In this document: piece by piece, positions 17,931 to 27,567 of the stretch
Position numbering within the stretch: position 1 is the first letter of the stretch
Layout of the letters: every line of letters starts with the position of its first letter
From: Acidiluteibacter ferrifornacis
GTDB taxonomy: Bacteria; Bacteroidota; Bacteroidia; Flavobacteriales_E; Vicingaceae
Reading direction: 5' to 3'
Assembly (NCBI RefSeq): GCF_009909615.1
Contig: NZ_WWNE01000003.1
Span: 433,248 to 497,247, forward strand
DNA: 64,000 bases
Notes under the pieces: generated by a model
The model's database searches: none
Told to the model about the DNA's origin: nothing
What the model saw: the letters and a program-made list of their open reading frames with translations, nothing else
Position numbers and translations under genes: made by a program

Positions 17931-19184
17931 ATGAAATTAAAGCGAGTAGTAGTAACCGGCCTAGGAGCACTTACACCCATTGGTAACAACATCCAAGAGT
18001 ATTGGACAGGTTTAATCAATGGAGTTAGTGGAGCTGCCCCTATTACACAGTTTGATGCTTCCAAGTTTAAAACTCAGTTTGCTTGTGAGCTAAAAAACTA
18101 TGACCCTAATAATTATTTTGACAAGAAAGATCACCGAAAATTGGATCTATTTGCTCAATATGCACTAATTGCAGCTGACGAAGCGATGTTAGATAGCGGA
18201 ATTGACGTAGAAAAAATCAATTCAGATCGAGTTGGAGTAATTTGGGGTGCAGGCATTGGTGGACTTAAAACATTCCAAGATGAGTGTTTTGCTTTCGCTA
18301 AAGGTGATGGAACTCCTCGTTTCAATCCGTTTTTCATTCCAAAAATGATAGCAGATATAGCCCCTGGACATATTTCAATGAAATATAATTTCCGGGGGCC
18401 TAATTTCACGACAGTTTCTGCTTGTGCATCCTCAACAAATGCGATTATTGATGCATATAACTACATTCGATTAGGAATGGCTGACGCATTCATTACTGGT
18501 GGGTCAGAAGCAGCTGTAAATGAAGCAGGAATTGGAGGATTTAATGCACTGCATGCACTATCAACCAGAAATGATGATCCTAAAACAGCTTCAAGACCGT
18601 TTGATTTAGGTCGAGAAGGATTTGTATTAGGTGAAGGTAGTGGTGCATTAATTCTAGAAGAATATGAGCATGCAATTGCTCGAGGTGCAAAAATTTATGC
18701 AGAAGTTATCGGTAGCGGTATGTCTGCAGATGCACACCACATCACAGCTCCCCACCCTGAAGGTTTAGGAGCTCTTAATGTAATGAAAAATGCATTAAAT
18801 GATGCAGAAATGTCAATAACTGACATCGATTACATTAACGTACATGGAACATCAACACCACTTGGTGATGTAGCTGAATCAAAAGCTATTAAACAAGTTT
18901 TTGGAGAACACGCTTACAATTTAAATATCAGTTCCACTAAATCTATGACAGGCCACCTTTTAGGTGCAGCTGGTGCAGTAGAAGCAATTGCTTCAATTTT
19001 AGCGGTTAAGAATGATATTGTGCCTCCAACGATTAACCATTTCACAGATGATCCTGAATTCGATCCAAAATTGAATTTTACATTCAATAAAGCACAAAAA
19101 AGAACTGTTAATGCAGCTCTAAGTAACACTTTTGGTTTTGGTGGTCATAATGCTTCAGCGATTTTCAAAAAATTCAACGGCTAA
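17931..19184 (+). CDS. fabF: Beta-ketoacyl-ACP synthase II (FabF)
   Basis: Elongating condensing enzyme of fatty-acid synthesis, 417 residues. The KAS II triad is Cys165 (SACASSTNA), His305 (VHGTSTPLGD) and His342 (KSMTGHLLGAAGA). The C-terminal NTFGFGGHNAS glycine loop is intact. Its TAA is immediately followed by the TTG start of rnc, indicating one transcript acpP-fabF-rnc. Confidence 0.98.
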   Translation: MKLKRVVVTGLGALTPIGNNIQEYWTGLINGVSGAAPITQFDASKFKTQFACELKNYDPNNYFDKKDHRKLDLFAQYALIAADEAMLDSGIDVEKINSDRVGVIWGAGIGGLKTFQDECFAFAKGDGTPRFNPFFIPKMIADIAPGHISMKYNFRGPNFTTVSACASSTNAIIDAYNYIRLGMADAFITGGSEAAVNEAGIGGFNALHALSTRNDDPKTASRPFDLGREGFVLGEGSGALILEEYEHAIARGAKIYAEVIGSGMSADAHHITAPHPEGLGALNVMKNALNDAEMSITDIDYINVHGTSTPLGDVAESKAIKQVFGEHAYNLNISSTKSMTGHLLGAAGAVEAIASILAVKNDIVPPTINHFTDDPEFDPKLNFTFNKAQKRTVNAALSNTFGFGGHNASAIFKKFNG

Positions 19185-19901
19185 TTGAGCTTATTTAAGG
19201 GGATAAAGTATTTTTTTCTACCTGAAAAAAGTAAATATCGAACTCTAAAACTAATTCTCGGTTTTTTACCTGGAAATATTGAGTTGTACGAGCAAGCCTT
19301 TAGACATAAATCAGCTGCTGAAGAAAATAGCAATGGGATAAAAAATTCAAATGAACGCCTAGAGTTTTTGGGAGATGCTATCCTTGACGCAATCATTGCT
19401 GATTATTTTTTTCTAAAGTTTCCATATAAAGGAGAAGGATTCTTAACCAAGATGCGCTCAAGAATGGTAAGTCGATCCTTTTTAAACGATTTAGCCAAAA
19501 AACTAGATCTTGATACATTTCTAGAAATTTCAGATGGAGTAGTGAATGCAAAATCCGTTTATGGAAATGCATTAGAAGCATTAATTGGCGCTATATATCT
19601 TGACAAAGGGTACGAACTCACTAAAAAATTTGTGGTAGAAAAAATCATTTCTGACCATGTGGATATGGAAGCTTTAATAAAGTTAGAAAGCGACTACAAG
19701 AGTAAATTGATTATTGCTGCACAAAAAGAAAAGAAAACCTTGGTCTTCGATATTAAATTGATGGAAAATGATACCTTCAATTATTATATTGCCACCATCT
19801 ACATACAAGATAGACCCATTTGTGAAGGCAAAGGAAATACAAAGAAACAAGCTGAACAACAAGCTTCTCAGGTGTTTTTTGAAAGAGGTTTCAAAATTTA
19901 A
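19185..19901 (+). CDS. rnc: Ribonuclease III
   Basis: Double-strand-specific endonuclease for rRNA and mRNA processing, 238 residues. The signature NERLEFLGDAILD and the second acidic motif NALEALIGAIYLD give the catalytic metal site; the C-terminal dsRNA-binding domain is recognisable in LESDYKSKLI and NTKKQAEQQAS. It starts with TTG at 19185, directly after the fabF stop with no spacer; no ATG is available before the conserved catalytic domain, so the rare start is probably real and tied to translation of fabF. Confidence 0.95.
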   Translation: MSLFKGIKYFFLPEKSKYRTLKLILGFLPGNIELYEQAFRHKSAAEENSNGIKNSNERLEFLGDAILDAIIADYFFLKFPYKGEGFLTKMRSRMVSRSFLNDLAKKLDLDTFLEISDGVVNAKSVYGNALEALIGAIYLDKGYELTKKFVVEKIISDHVDMEALIKLESDYKSKLIIAAQKEKKTLVFDIKLMENDTFNYYIATIYIQDRPICEGKGNTKKQAEQQASQVFFERGFKI

Positions 19902-19944
19902 CATCTATTTAAAATCCCCTTCTGCTTATCCATTTTACAATGAT

Positions 19945-19952
19945 TAACTTTG
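19945..19952 (+). promoter_or_regulatory. -7 promoter element before the IPExxxVDY gene
   Basis: TAACTTTG matches TAnnTTTG and ends 22 bp before the ATG at 19975. No -33 match. Confidence 0.38.
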
Positions 19953-19974
19953 ACAACGAAAATTGTTGGCGATC

Positions 19975-20382
19975 ATGGGTAAAATAACACTAGAGTTAGA
20001 AGAAGATTTCGATTTTAAGTTAATTGGAATTAGTTGTCACTCTAAAGATTATCGCCTTTCCTTTGAACTTGATAGAACATTAGAGTTCGATTTTTTTAAA
20101 GAAGAGAATTTAGAAATAAAAATAAAAGAAGGCTTCGCAGAATTTTCTTTCTATTCATATATAGATGAAGAAAATTATACGGAATATTACTTATTGTCCA
20201 ACCGCGGATCAATGGGTTATTTAGTTCCTGAAGAAAAGCTATCTGATTATTTCTTGGTCATTAAAGGATTGATTAATGATGAAAAAGAAATACTAAAAAA
20301 ACTAAATCAAATAAAGCTTGTTTTAAAAGCTTATTCAATTAATGTAGAAGAACTTAAATCTAAAAGAAATTTAATCTTTTAG
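19975..20382 (+). CDS. IPExxxVDY family protein
   Basis: 135-residue conserved Bacteroidota protein of unknown function. The family is named for a motif seen here as VPEEKLSDYFLVIKG near residue 82. Acidic N-terminal half, Lys-rich C-terminal helix. It lies in the usual place between rnc and pyk. I chose the ATG at 19975 (MGKITLELEED) over a TTG at 19963, since it leaves room for the promoter-like site. Probably cytoplasmic. Confidence 0.8.
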   Translation: MGKITLELEEDFDFKLIGISCHSKDYRLSFELDRTLEFDFFKEENLEIKIKEGFAEFSFYSYIDEENYTEYYLLSNRGSMGYLVPEEKLSDYFLVIKGLINDEKEILKKLNQIKLVLKAYSINVEELKSKRNLIF

Positions 20383-20396
20383 TTAATTTTATAATT

Positions 20397-21827
20397 ATGA
20401 AATCAGACAAAAAAACTAAAATCGTCGCTACTATTGGTCCAGTGACTTCTTCAAAAGCGATGTTGAAGAAAATTATTGAGGCTGGAGTAAATGTTTGTCG
20501 AATTAACTTTTCGCATGGAAGTCACGAAGATCACCTGAAGGTAATTCGAAGGGTAGCAGAAATAAACAAAGAAAATGGTTATCACACAGCTATTCTAGCC
20601 GATTTGCAAGGACCAAAAATAAGAATTGGGGAAATTGAAGGTGGTGCTGTAAATATTACGAAAGGAGAGAGAATTACCTTTTCAACCAAAAAAATTATTG
20701 GAAATGCGACTAAAGTATATATCAATTACGACCAATTCCCAAAGGACGTCACAGAAGGTGAACGCATATTAATTGACGATGGTAAATTGGCATTGAAAAT
20801 AATCTCTACCAATCAAAAAGATGAGGCTGTTGCCGAGGTATTAAATAGTGGAGTCTTATCCTCAAAAAAAGGGGTTAATCTACCTAATACTAAAGTTTCG
20901 TTGCCATCACTTACTGAAAAAGACCGAATAGACCTCGAATTCGCTATAGAACACAATGTAGAGTGGATCGGTCTTTCATTCGTTAGAAGTGCAAGAGATA
21001 TCATTGAGCTAAAACACATTATTAAGTCCAAAGGCAAAACATCAAGGGTAATAGCTAAAATTGAGAAGCCTGAGGCAGTAGCAGATATTGACGACATTAT
21101 AGCAAAAACAGATGCCATAATGGTTGCAAGAGGTGATCTTGGTGTAGAAATTCCTATGGAAGAAGTTCCTTTGGTTCAAAAAGAGATTGTTAAAAAATGC
21201 CTAGTAGAAGCAAAACCAGTAATTATTGCAACTCAGATGATGGAAAGCATGATTACCAATATCAGCCCTACTCGAGCCGAGGTAAATGATGTTGCAAATG
21301 CAGTACTGGACGGAGCGGATGCAGTTATGCTATCAGGAGAAACTTCTGTAGGTGCCTACCCTTTGCAGGTTATTGAATCCATGGTGAAAATTATTGAACA
21401 GATGGAAACTTCAGAAAGTATTTATCACCAAGAAACTGTACCAACCTCACCGGACGACGAACGTTTTATTTCAGACTCCATTTGTTTCAATGCAGGAAGA
21501 TTAGCAGCAAGAGTAAATGCCAAGGCGATTGTAACCATGACGCACTCAGGTTATACCGCCATTAAAATTTCTAGCTTTCGACCCAAAGCAGGAACCTATG
21601 CTTTCACAGGTAATCATGCACTTTTAAACACTTTAAGTTTAGTCTGGGGAGTTAGAGGTTTCTATTACGATAAGTTTGTTAGTACTGATCACACTATAGC
21701 CGATATTAAGTTTATCTTAAAGAAAAATGGATACGTTAAAGAAAAAGACTTAATCATCAATTTAGCAAGTATGCCTATATCTGACAAAGGGCAATCGAAT
21801 ATGTTGAAGCTTAGTTTTGTTGATTAA
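20397..21827 (+). CDS. pyk: Pyruvate kinase
   Basis: Final ATP-yielding step of glycolysis. 476 residues with the N-terminal KTKIVATIGP, RINFSHG, the metal and phosphate site IAKIEKPEAV and MVARGDLGVEIP, MMESMI...TRAEVNDVANAVLDG with LSGETSVGAYP, and the C-terminal regulatory domain. It starts 14 bp after the IPExxxVDY gene and ends at a strong terminator. Confidence 0.98.
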   Translation: MKSDKKTKIVATIGPVTSSKAMLKKIIEAGVNVCRINFSHGSHEDHLKVIRRVAEINKENGYHTAILADLQGPKIRIGEIEGGAVNITKGERITFSTKKIIGNATKVYINYDQFPKDVTEGERILIDDGKLALKIISTNQKDEAVAEVLNSGVLSSKKGVNLPNTKVSLPSLTEKDRIDLEFAIEHNVEWIGLSFVRSARDIIELKHIIKSKGKTSRVIAKIEKPEAVADIDDIIAKTDAIMVARGDLGVEIPMEEVPLVQKEIVKKCLVEAKPVIIATQMMESMITNISPTRAEVNDVANAVLDGADAVMLSGETSVGAYPLQVIESMVKIIEQMETSESIYHQETVPTSPDDERFISDSICFNAGRLAARVNAKAIVTMTHSGYTAIKISSFRPKAGTYAFTGNHALLNTLSLVWGVRGFYYDKFVSTDHTIADIKFILKKNGYVKEKDLIINLASMPISDKGQSNMLKLSFVD

Positions 21828-21854
21828 AGAATAACTAAAAGTTAATTAAATATT

Positions 21855-21890
21855 AAGCCCATTGGCCTTTTCTAATGCCAATGGGCTTTT
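21855..21890 (+). terminator. Rho-independent terminator after pyk
   Basis: AAGCCCATTGGC and GCCAATGGGCTT form a perfect 12-bp stem with a 10-nt loop, followed by TTTTG. Confidence 0.88.
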
Positions 21891-22012
21891 GTTTTATACC
21901 TACATCTAGTTTTAATCGTTTAAATTCATTGATTGCCCTTTGAATATACTCTTTAAGTAGAATTTGACAATGAGTTAAAATTGCATAGTGTTTCCTTATT
22001 AGTCCTCCTAGC

Positions 22013-22020
22013 TAAATTTG
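22013..22020 (+). promoter_or_regulatory. -7 promoter element of the SpoIIE phosphatase gene
   Basis: TAAATTTG matches TAnnTTTG, 16 bp before the ATG at 22037. The -33 element is not clear. Confidence 0.35.
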
Positions 22021-22036
22021 TTAAACCACTACACTA

Positions 22037-24004
22037 ATGAAAACTCAAATGTTTAACTCTCTAAGATCACAGTTATTTATTATTTTTATTTTATTCTCCA
22101 TGCTGTCGGCATTGGCTAGCATTTTCACCTTTTCTTACTTTGATAAAAAAGCGGAGATTATTGAAATAGAGAACCACTTTAATAAGCTTAAATCTAGTTT
22201 TCAATCGATTAGGCTAGCACAAGAAAACTTTTACAGGCAAGACCTCATCGACACTGTTTATTATCATTTTGGAGATAGTTACTATACAAAAGCGTCCAAA
22301 GAGAATAGTAGAGATTTTCAAAATGAATGGTCTCTATTAATGGAAAAGTCTTCGAACACCCAGCTCAACTTCTCCAATAGTTTTCAAAGGATTTCTACTG
22401 AATTTAATTCGTACATTTCTTATTACGAACACCTTAAAAAACTACTTCATACTAGAGGGTTTAAAAATTATGGCATTGAAGGAAAAATGAGAACGTATGC
22501 TCATCAATTAGAAGACAATCAAACCATTCCTCTCAAGCAAGTACTTCAATTACGACGTCATGAAAAAGATTTTATAATTCGACAAGACATTAAGTATGTG
22601 ACTTTATTCAACATATTGGTTAATCAAATTAGTAAACTTAATGGTGACAATGATATTCTATATCAGTATGCTTCATCGTTTAACAAATTCGCGGAGCTTG
22701 AACAATCAATAGGCTTAAAAACAAACACCGGGTTAACAAAACGAATCAATGAGCAAGCAGATACTGTTAATTTTTATCTAAAGAAAACAGAAAGTGAATT
22801 GGGAGAAAAGTCTAAAGCAATTCTCTATGAATTACAAGTCGCCTATTCAATTATTATACTTTCCTTCATATTTATAAGTATAGTAGGGGCAATAATTTTA
22901 TCTAAACGAATTAGCAAGCGTATCTCTGTATTGAGCAATGGTATCGCCTTTTTCGTCGATTCAAATTTCACCATGAGGAGTAAGCTAAATGTTTCAGATA
23001 AGAAAGATGAAATTAGCAAGTTGGTTCAGAATGTCCAAAAATTAGAAGAAGAAATAGTCAGTTATATTAATCTGTTTAAAGAAAAAGTTGATGAAAAAAC
23101 AGCTGAAATACTAATTCAAAAAACTAAAATTGAAGAACAGAATAATAAAATTGTACATCAACATGCTGTATTAGAAGCTAAAAATAAAGACATTACAGAT
23201 AGCTTAAGGTATGCTAGAAGAATACAGCAAGCTCTTATGCCTTCGAAAGAAAACTTTGATGAACTTTTTAATGAGTACGCTTATATTTTTCAACCTAAAG
23301 ACATTGTTAGTGGAGATTCAATTTGGGTTAGTAAAGTCAATGGTCAACTCTTGTTTGCTAGTATCGACTGTACGGGCCACGGAGTACCAGGAGCCTTTAT
23401 CAGTATTCTTGCTATTAACTCCTTAAATGAAGCAGTAAAAACAAATGAATTAAATCCTGCTAATATTTTAAGTATTGCAAATGACATCATGTATTATTCA
23501 CTAAAGCACTATAAGATAGACAAAACGGGTGAAGGTATTAAAGATGGAATGGATATTTCTTTATGCTCCTTCAACCCCAATACTAAAGTCTTGAATTATG
23601 CAGGTGCTAATAATTCTATCTTTATTCTTAGCAAAGAAGAAAGAATAAAAGATAGTGAACATTCAATTAAAGTAGAAGTGATTGAGGGAACTTATATCAC
23701 AGAACTAAAACCCAACAAATTATCAATTGGTGCAGAATCTAATATTATTCTAGGTGCTATTCAAAATCAAACCATCCAGCTTGAAAAAGGTGATTGTGTT
23801 TTTCAACTTTCTGACGGATATGTCGATCAATTTGGTGGAGCAAGGGGGAAAAAGTTTAAGAAAAAACAATTGAAAGAATTATTAGCTCAATCTTTCGATC
23901 TCAAATTGTCACATCAACAAAATCTACTTGAAAGAACCATTTCAAAATGGATGGAAGGATACGAACAAGTAGACGATATCTCATTATTTGCCATTCGAGT
24001 TTAG
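22037..24004 (+). CDS. Membrane sensor PP2C/SpoIIE-type serine phosphatase
   Basis: 655-residue signalling protein. Membrane segments at about residues 13-31 and 272-293 enclose a periplasmic helical sensor region of about 240 residues. A HAMP-like region and coiled coil (about 340-390) lead into a SpoIIE/RsbU-type PP2C domain: DSLRYARRIQQALMPS, KDIVSGDS, SIDCTGHGVPGAFISI, KDGMDISLCS and QLSDGYVDQFGG. The usual VSGDFYW motif is VSGDSIW here; the acidic metal ligands are kept. It is monocistronic. A second protein of the same design is at 57531-59318. The target (perhaps an anti-anti-sigma factor) is not in this window. Confidence 0.87.
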   Translation: MKTQMFNSLRSQLFIIFILFSMLSALASIFTFSYFDKKAEIIEIENHFNKLKSSFQSIRLAQENFYRQDLIDTVYYHFGDSYYTKASKENSRDFQNEWSLLMEKSSNTQLNFSNSFQRISTEFNSYISYYEHLKKLLHTRGFKNYGIEGKMRTYAHQLEDNQTIPLKQVLQLRRHEKDFIIRQDIKYVTLFNILVNQISKLNGDNDILYQYASSFNKFAELEQSIGLKTNTGLTKRINEQADTVNFYLKKTESELGEKSKAILYELQVAYSIIILSFIFISIVGAIILSKRISKRISVLSNGIAFFVDSNFTMRSKLNVSDKKDEISKLVQNVQKLEEEIVSYINLFKEKVDEKTAEILIQKTKIEEQNNKIVHQHAVLEAKNKDITDSLRYARRIQQALMPSKENFDELFNEYAYIFQPKDIVSGDSIWVSKVNGQLLFASIDCTGHGVPGAFISILAINSLNEAVKTNELNPANILSIANDIMYYSLKHYKIDKTGEGIKDGMDISLCSFNPNTKVLNYAGANNSIFILSKEERIKDSEHSIKVEVIEGTYITELKPNKLSIGAESNIILGAIQNQTIQLEKGDCVFQLSDGYVDQFGGARGKKFKKKQLKELLAQSFDLKLSHQQNLLERTISKWMEGYEQVDDISLFAIRV

Positions 24005-24047
24005 CTCAATTTTGAGTACTTTCATTTTTTAAATCAAAACTTAAAGT

Positions 24048-25097
24048 ATGTCAATAAATACCTCATTATTAAAGCAAATATGTGAAATATCCGGCGCTCC
24101 AGGATTCGAACAACGCATTAGAGAACTAGTAATAAAAGAAATCACTCCTTTTGTTGATGAAGTTAAAATCAACAACATGGGAAATGTGTACGCCATCAAG
24201 AGAGGAAAATCAGCTAAAAAGGTAATGATTGGCGCACATATGGATGAAATTGGATTCATCGTAAATTATATAGATGATAAAGGGTTTGTTCGTTTTCACC
24301 CTTTGGGAGGTTTTGATCCAAAAACTTTAACTTCTCAGCGAGTAATCATTCATGGGAAAGAAGATGTAATGGGAGTAATGGGAAGCAAACCCATCCATGT
24401 CATGTCAGCAGAAGAAAGAACTAAAGGAGCAAAAATAACCGACTATTTCATCGACTTAGGAATGTCTAAGGAAGAAGTGGAAAAGATTGTAACCATTGGT
24501 GATCCAATCACTCGTTATAGCGAATTAAAAGAATTGGGAAACTGCGTCAATTGTAAATCTATTGATAATAGAGTTTCTGTATTTATTTTGATAGAAGCAC
24601 TGAAGGAATTAAAAGACAAAGAAGTTCCTTTTGACATTTATGGTGTATTTACTGTACAAGAAGAAGTTGGAATTCGTGGTGCTAATGTATCTGCACTAGA
24701 CATTCAACCTGATTTTGGAATTGGGTTAGACACAACAATTGCATACGATGTTCCTGGCGCTAAGCCAGAAGAAATGGTTACCAAACTGGGAGAAGGAACG
24801 GCTATCAAAATAATGGACTCCTCCACGATTTGCGACTATCGAATGGTTAAATTCATGAAAGATACAGCTGATAAACACGCAATAAAATGGCAACCAGAAA
24901 TTTTGCCTGCAGGAGGAACAGATACAGCAGGAATTCAGCGAATGAATGCTGGTGGAGCCATCTCAGGTGCTATTTCTATACCAACTAGGCATATTCATCA
25001 GGTGATAGAAATGGCCGACAAAAACGACATTAGAGCGAGTATTGATTTATTAAAAGTTTGCTTATCTGAAATGGATAAGTACGATTGGAAATTTTAA
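24048..25097 (+). CDS. M42 family metallopeptidase
   Basis: 349-residue aminopeptidase of the M42 (glutamyl aminopeptidase/endoglucanase-like) family, cytoplasmic, degrading small peptides. Co-catalytic metal ligands are visible in order: AHMDEIG (His and Asp), SIDNRVS (bridging Asp), VQEEVGIRG (general base Glu and ligand Glu), GLDTTIAYD (Asp) and PTRHIHQV (His). Members assemble as tetrahedral dodecamers. The N-terminal LLKQICEISGAPGFE matches the family start. Confidence 0.93.
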   Translation: MSINTSLLKQICEISGAPGFEQRIRELVIKEITPFVDEVKINNMGNVYAIKRGKSAKKVMIGAHMDEIGFIVNYIDDKGFVRFHPLGGFDPKTLTSQRVIIHGKEDVMGVMGSKPIHVMSAEERTKGAKITDYFIDLGMSKEEVEKIVTIGDPITRYSELKELGNCVNCKSIDNRVSVFILIEALKELKDKEVPFDIYGVFTVQEEVGIRGANVSALDIQPDFGIGLDTTIAYDVPGAKPEEMVTKLGEGTAIKIMDSSTICDYRMVKFMKDTADKHAIKWQPEILPAGGTDTAGIQRMNAGGAISGAISIPTRHIHQVIEMADKNDIRASIDLLKVCLSEMDKYDWKF

Positions 25098-25106
25098 GCA
25101 AAAAAA

Positions 25107-25133
25107 AAGGACGACTTTTATAAAGTCGTCCTT
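25107..25133 (-). terminator. Terminator of the sigma/anti-sigma operon
   Basis: AAGGACGACTTT-TAT-AAAGTCGTCCTT, a perfect 12-bp stem. The A-run lies on the left (plus strand), so the U-tract forms on the minus-strand transcript of the anti-sigma gene; it may also slow plus-strand transcription from the peptidase gene. Confidence 0.85.
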
Positions 25134-25151
25134 CTACAATCATTTCGTTCA

Positions 25152-25982
25152 TTATACAGCTCCAAGTACATACATATTTTCCATCGTTGGAGTTGGGCTT
25201 CCTCCTGATTTTTCTAATGTTACAGCAAAAGCTTGTGGATTACCTACTGTTTTCATTTTTTGAAGAGTTGCTGCACTTTTTAGTACATCAAAAACACCCA
25301 AATCTACCGGCACACCATCTACAATTGCCCAAAGTTGGTACTGCATATCTGTTGGGGCTTCTGGCAAGCTAGCAATGTCTATAAATGTTTCGTTGGTATA
25401 CTTATTCCAATGTATCAAAGCCAATGAATTTGGTGAAATATCTAACCCTTTCATCGGAATGGTCACATTTGCGGTATCTCTCAGCACTGCTATTTTATTC
25501 TCAGCTGATTCTATTGATGTTTTATAAGTAGATAAATCATTGGCCAAAACTTCCTTCTCCTGATTTAATGAAGCGATGGTTTGTTTAGCTAATTGAATTT
25601 CTTGATATTGAATATAATTAAAAAATGCGCTTACAATTAATAATGCTAACGATGCAGCCACCATTAAAAGCATAGTCATGGAAGTTTTCCCCTTCTCAGA
25701 AGTTTGTATCTCAATGACTTTAGCCTTTTTTTCTTCTAATTTTTCTTGCGAATCTTCTATAACATCAATCGCATCCAACAAACTACTTTTAACTTTTGCT
25801 GAAGGCTTTGGTGATTGACTTTCTGCCAATCTAATTAAATCACTTTCTATTCGCATCACCTCTGCATTTAGTTCAGGGTATTGCGCTAACATATCATTTA
25901 CCAACGAAAGCTCTTCGTTTGATATCGACCCAAGAACATAGAGTTCCAAAAGACCTGATGATATGAATTCTTCTTTTTTCAC
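25152..25982 (-). CDS. Anti-sigma factor, RskA type
   Basis: 276-residue single-pass membrane protein. The cytoplasmic N-terminal part (SSGLLELYVLGSISNEE, an anti-sigma-like helix) should hold the sigma factor; the membrane segment is about residues 103-122, followed by a coiled coil and a C-terminal RskA-like domain outside (LPEAPTDMQYQLWAIVDG...VDLGVF). Its start is 2 bp after the stop of the ECF sigma gene, the usual pairing. Release of sigma would follow proteolysis or a conformational signal, as known for this family. Confidence 0.88.
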   Translation of the reverse strand: MKKEEFISSGLLELYVLGSISNEELSLVNDMLAQYPELNAEVMRIESDLIRLAESQSPKPSAKVKSSLLDAIDVIEDSQEKLEEKKAKVIEIQTSEKGKTSMTMLLMVAASLALLIVSAFFNYIQYQEIQLAKQTIASLNQEKEVLANDLSTYKTSIESAENKIAVLRDTANVTIPMKGLDISPNSLALIHWNKYTNETFIDIASLPEAPTDMQYQLWAIVDGVPVDLGVFDVLKSAATLQKMKTVGNPQAFAVTLEKSGGSPTPTMENMYVLGAV

Positions 25983-25984
25983 CT

Positions 25985-26536
25985 TTAATTACTTAAAACA
26001 GTTCTTAATTTCTCGAGTGCAGTCTTAACTCTTGTTTTGACTGTCCCTAAGGGGATTTCTAATTCTTCAGAAACTTCTTTTTGAGTATACCCTTTAAAGT
26101 AAATCAAATTAATGATTAGCTGATAATCAGGCTTAAGTTCTGAAACAACTGCTGACAACCCTATAGTATCTACATTAATAGAATCTACAGAGCCAGCAGA
26201 ACCATGTACGTCTTTATCTATACTTTGGACTTTTTGTCCTTTTTTATAGGCTTTTGACCGAGTAACATCAATGGCTAAATTCCTAGCAATATTCAACATC
26301 CATGTATATAGTCGTCCTTTTGAAGAATCATAACTATCAATCTTTGTCCATATTTTTACAAAACATTCTTGTAAAACATCTTCTGCAATTTCTTGGTTGT
26401 CGACTACTTGATGAATAATCGCAAATAAAGCATGAGAATAATTGTCATAAAGAGCACTAATACCAGCTTTGTCCTTCTTTTTTAAGAGGGCTATAAGATG
26501 ACTTTCGTCATGGTACTGGTTAGTGTCTTTATTCAT
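25985..26536 (-). CDS. ECF-type RNA polymerase sigma factor
   Basis: 183-residue sigma-70 family protein. Region 2 is recognisable in LYDNYSHALFAIIHQVV...AEDVLQECFVKIW and GRLYTWMLNIARNLAID; region 4 in YFKGYTQKEVSEELEIPLGTVKTRVKTALEKLR. It is paired with the downstream anti-sigma gene. Genes it controls cannot be named from this window. pheS lies 13 bp upstream, so part of its transcription may come from read-through. Confidence 0.93.
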   Translation of the reverse strand: MNKDTNQYHDESHLIALLKKKDKAGISALYDNYSHALFAIIHQVVDNQEIAEDVLQECFVKIWTKIDSYDSSKGRLYTWMLNIARNLAIDVTRSKAYKKGQKVQSIDKDVHGSAGSVDSINVDTIGLSAVVSELKPDYQLIINLIYFKGYTQKEVSEELEIPLGTVKTRVKTALEKLRTVLSN

Positions 26537-26549
26537 TTATGCTAAACTG

Positions 26550-27563
26550 CTATTTAAATTGACTTAAAAATCGTGCATCATTTTCAGAGTACAATCTTAA
26601 ATCATTAACATTAAACTTCAATTGCGCAATTCGCTCCACTCCCATTCCGAAAGCAAATCCAGAATATACTTTACTATCTATGCCACAATTTTCCAACACG
26701 TTCGGGTCAACCATTCCACACCCTAATATTTCTAAAAAGCCGGTGTATTTGCAAACATTACACCCTTTTGATTTACAAATACTGCATGAAACATCCATTT
26801 CAGCACTTGGTTCAGTAAAAGGGAAATAAGAAGGCCGTAAGCGAATTTCAGTATCCTCTCCAAACATTTCCTTAGCAAAATACAACAAGGTTTGTTTTAA
26901 ATCAGCAAACGATACATTTTTATCAATATACAAACCTTCTACCTGATGAAAAAAGCAGTGTGCACGAGCCGAAATGGCTTCATTCCTATAAACTCTACCC
27001 GGACTAATAGTACGAATAGGGGGCTTAGAGTTTTCCATTACCCTTACTTGTACTGAAGAAGTATGCGTTCTTAAAGCGATATCAGGGTTCTTTTCCACGA
27101 AAAAAGTATCTTGCATATCTCTAGCTGGGTGCTCTTCTGGAAAGTTTAAAGCAGAAAAATTATGCCAGTCGTCTTCGATTTCAGGTCCCTCACTTACATT
27201 AAACCCAATACGTTTAAATATCTCTATTATTTCACTTCTAATCAAAGAAAGTGGATGTCTTGCGCCTAAGTCTTTTTCTAGAGCAGGCGCTGTCATATCT
27301 ATGGACTCTGATTTGGATTTAACTTCCTTTTTTTGATTGCTTTTCAGCTCTTCTAGTTTGTTTTGTGCAAACTGCTTCAACTCATTTAAAGCTTTCCCAA
27401 ATTCTTTTTTCTGATCATTAGGGACATTTTTAAAATCATCAAATAATGCCTTGACTTGACCTTTACTACCTAGAATTCTAATTCTAAATTCCTCTACATC
27501 TTTGGCAACATTGCTATTGAACGCCTCCACTTCTGCAAGGAGTTCTTTCACTTTATTCAGCAT
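26550..27563 (-). CDS. pheS: Phenylalanyl-tRNA synthetase alpha subunit
   Basis: 337 residues, class II aminoacyl-tRNA synthetase core. N-terminal coiled coil (to about residue 90), then motif 2 region RTHTSSVQVRVM and GRVYRNEAISARAH with FHQVEGLYID, and motif 3 GFAFGMGVERIAQLK. Three CxxC-like pairs in VSCSICKSKGCNVCKYTG may form a zinc site. pheT is not in the window, so subunits are encoded separately. Confidence 0.97.
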   Translation of the reverse strand: MLNKVKELLAEVEAFNSNVAKDVEEFRIRILGSKGQVKALFDDFKNVPNDQKKEFGKALNELKQFAQNKLEELKSNQKKEVKSKSESIDMTAPALEKDLGARHPLSLIRSEIIEIFKRIGFNVSEGPEIEDDWHNFSALNFPEEHPARDMQDTFFVEKNPDIALRTHTSSVQVRVMENSKPPIRTISPGRVYRNEAISARAHCFFHQVEGLYIDKNVSFADLKQTLLYFAKEMFGEDTEIRLRPSYFPFTEPSAEMDVSCSICKSKGCNVCKYTGFLEILGCGMVDPNVLENCGIDSKVYSGFAFGMGVERIAQLKFNVNDLRLYSENDARFLSQFK

Positions 27564-27567
27564 TCTT

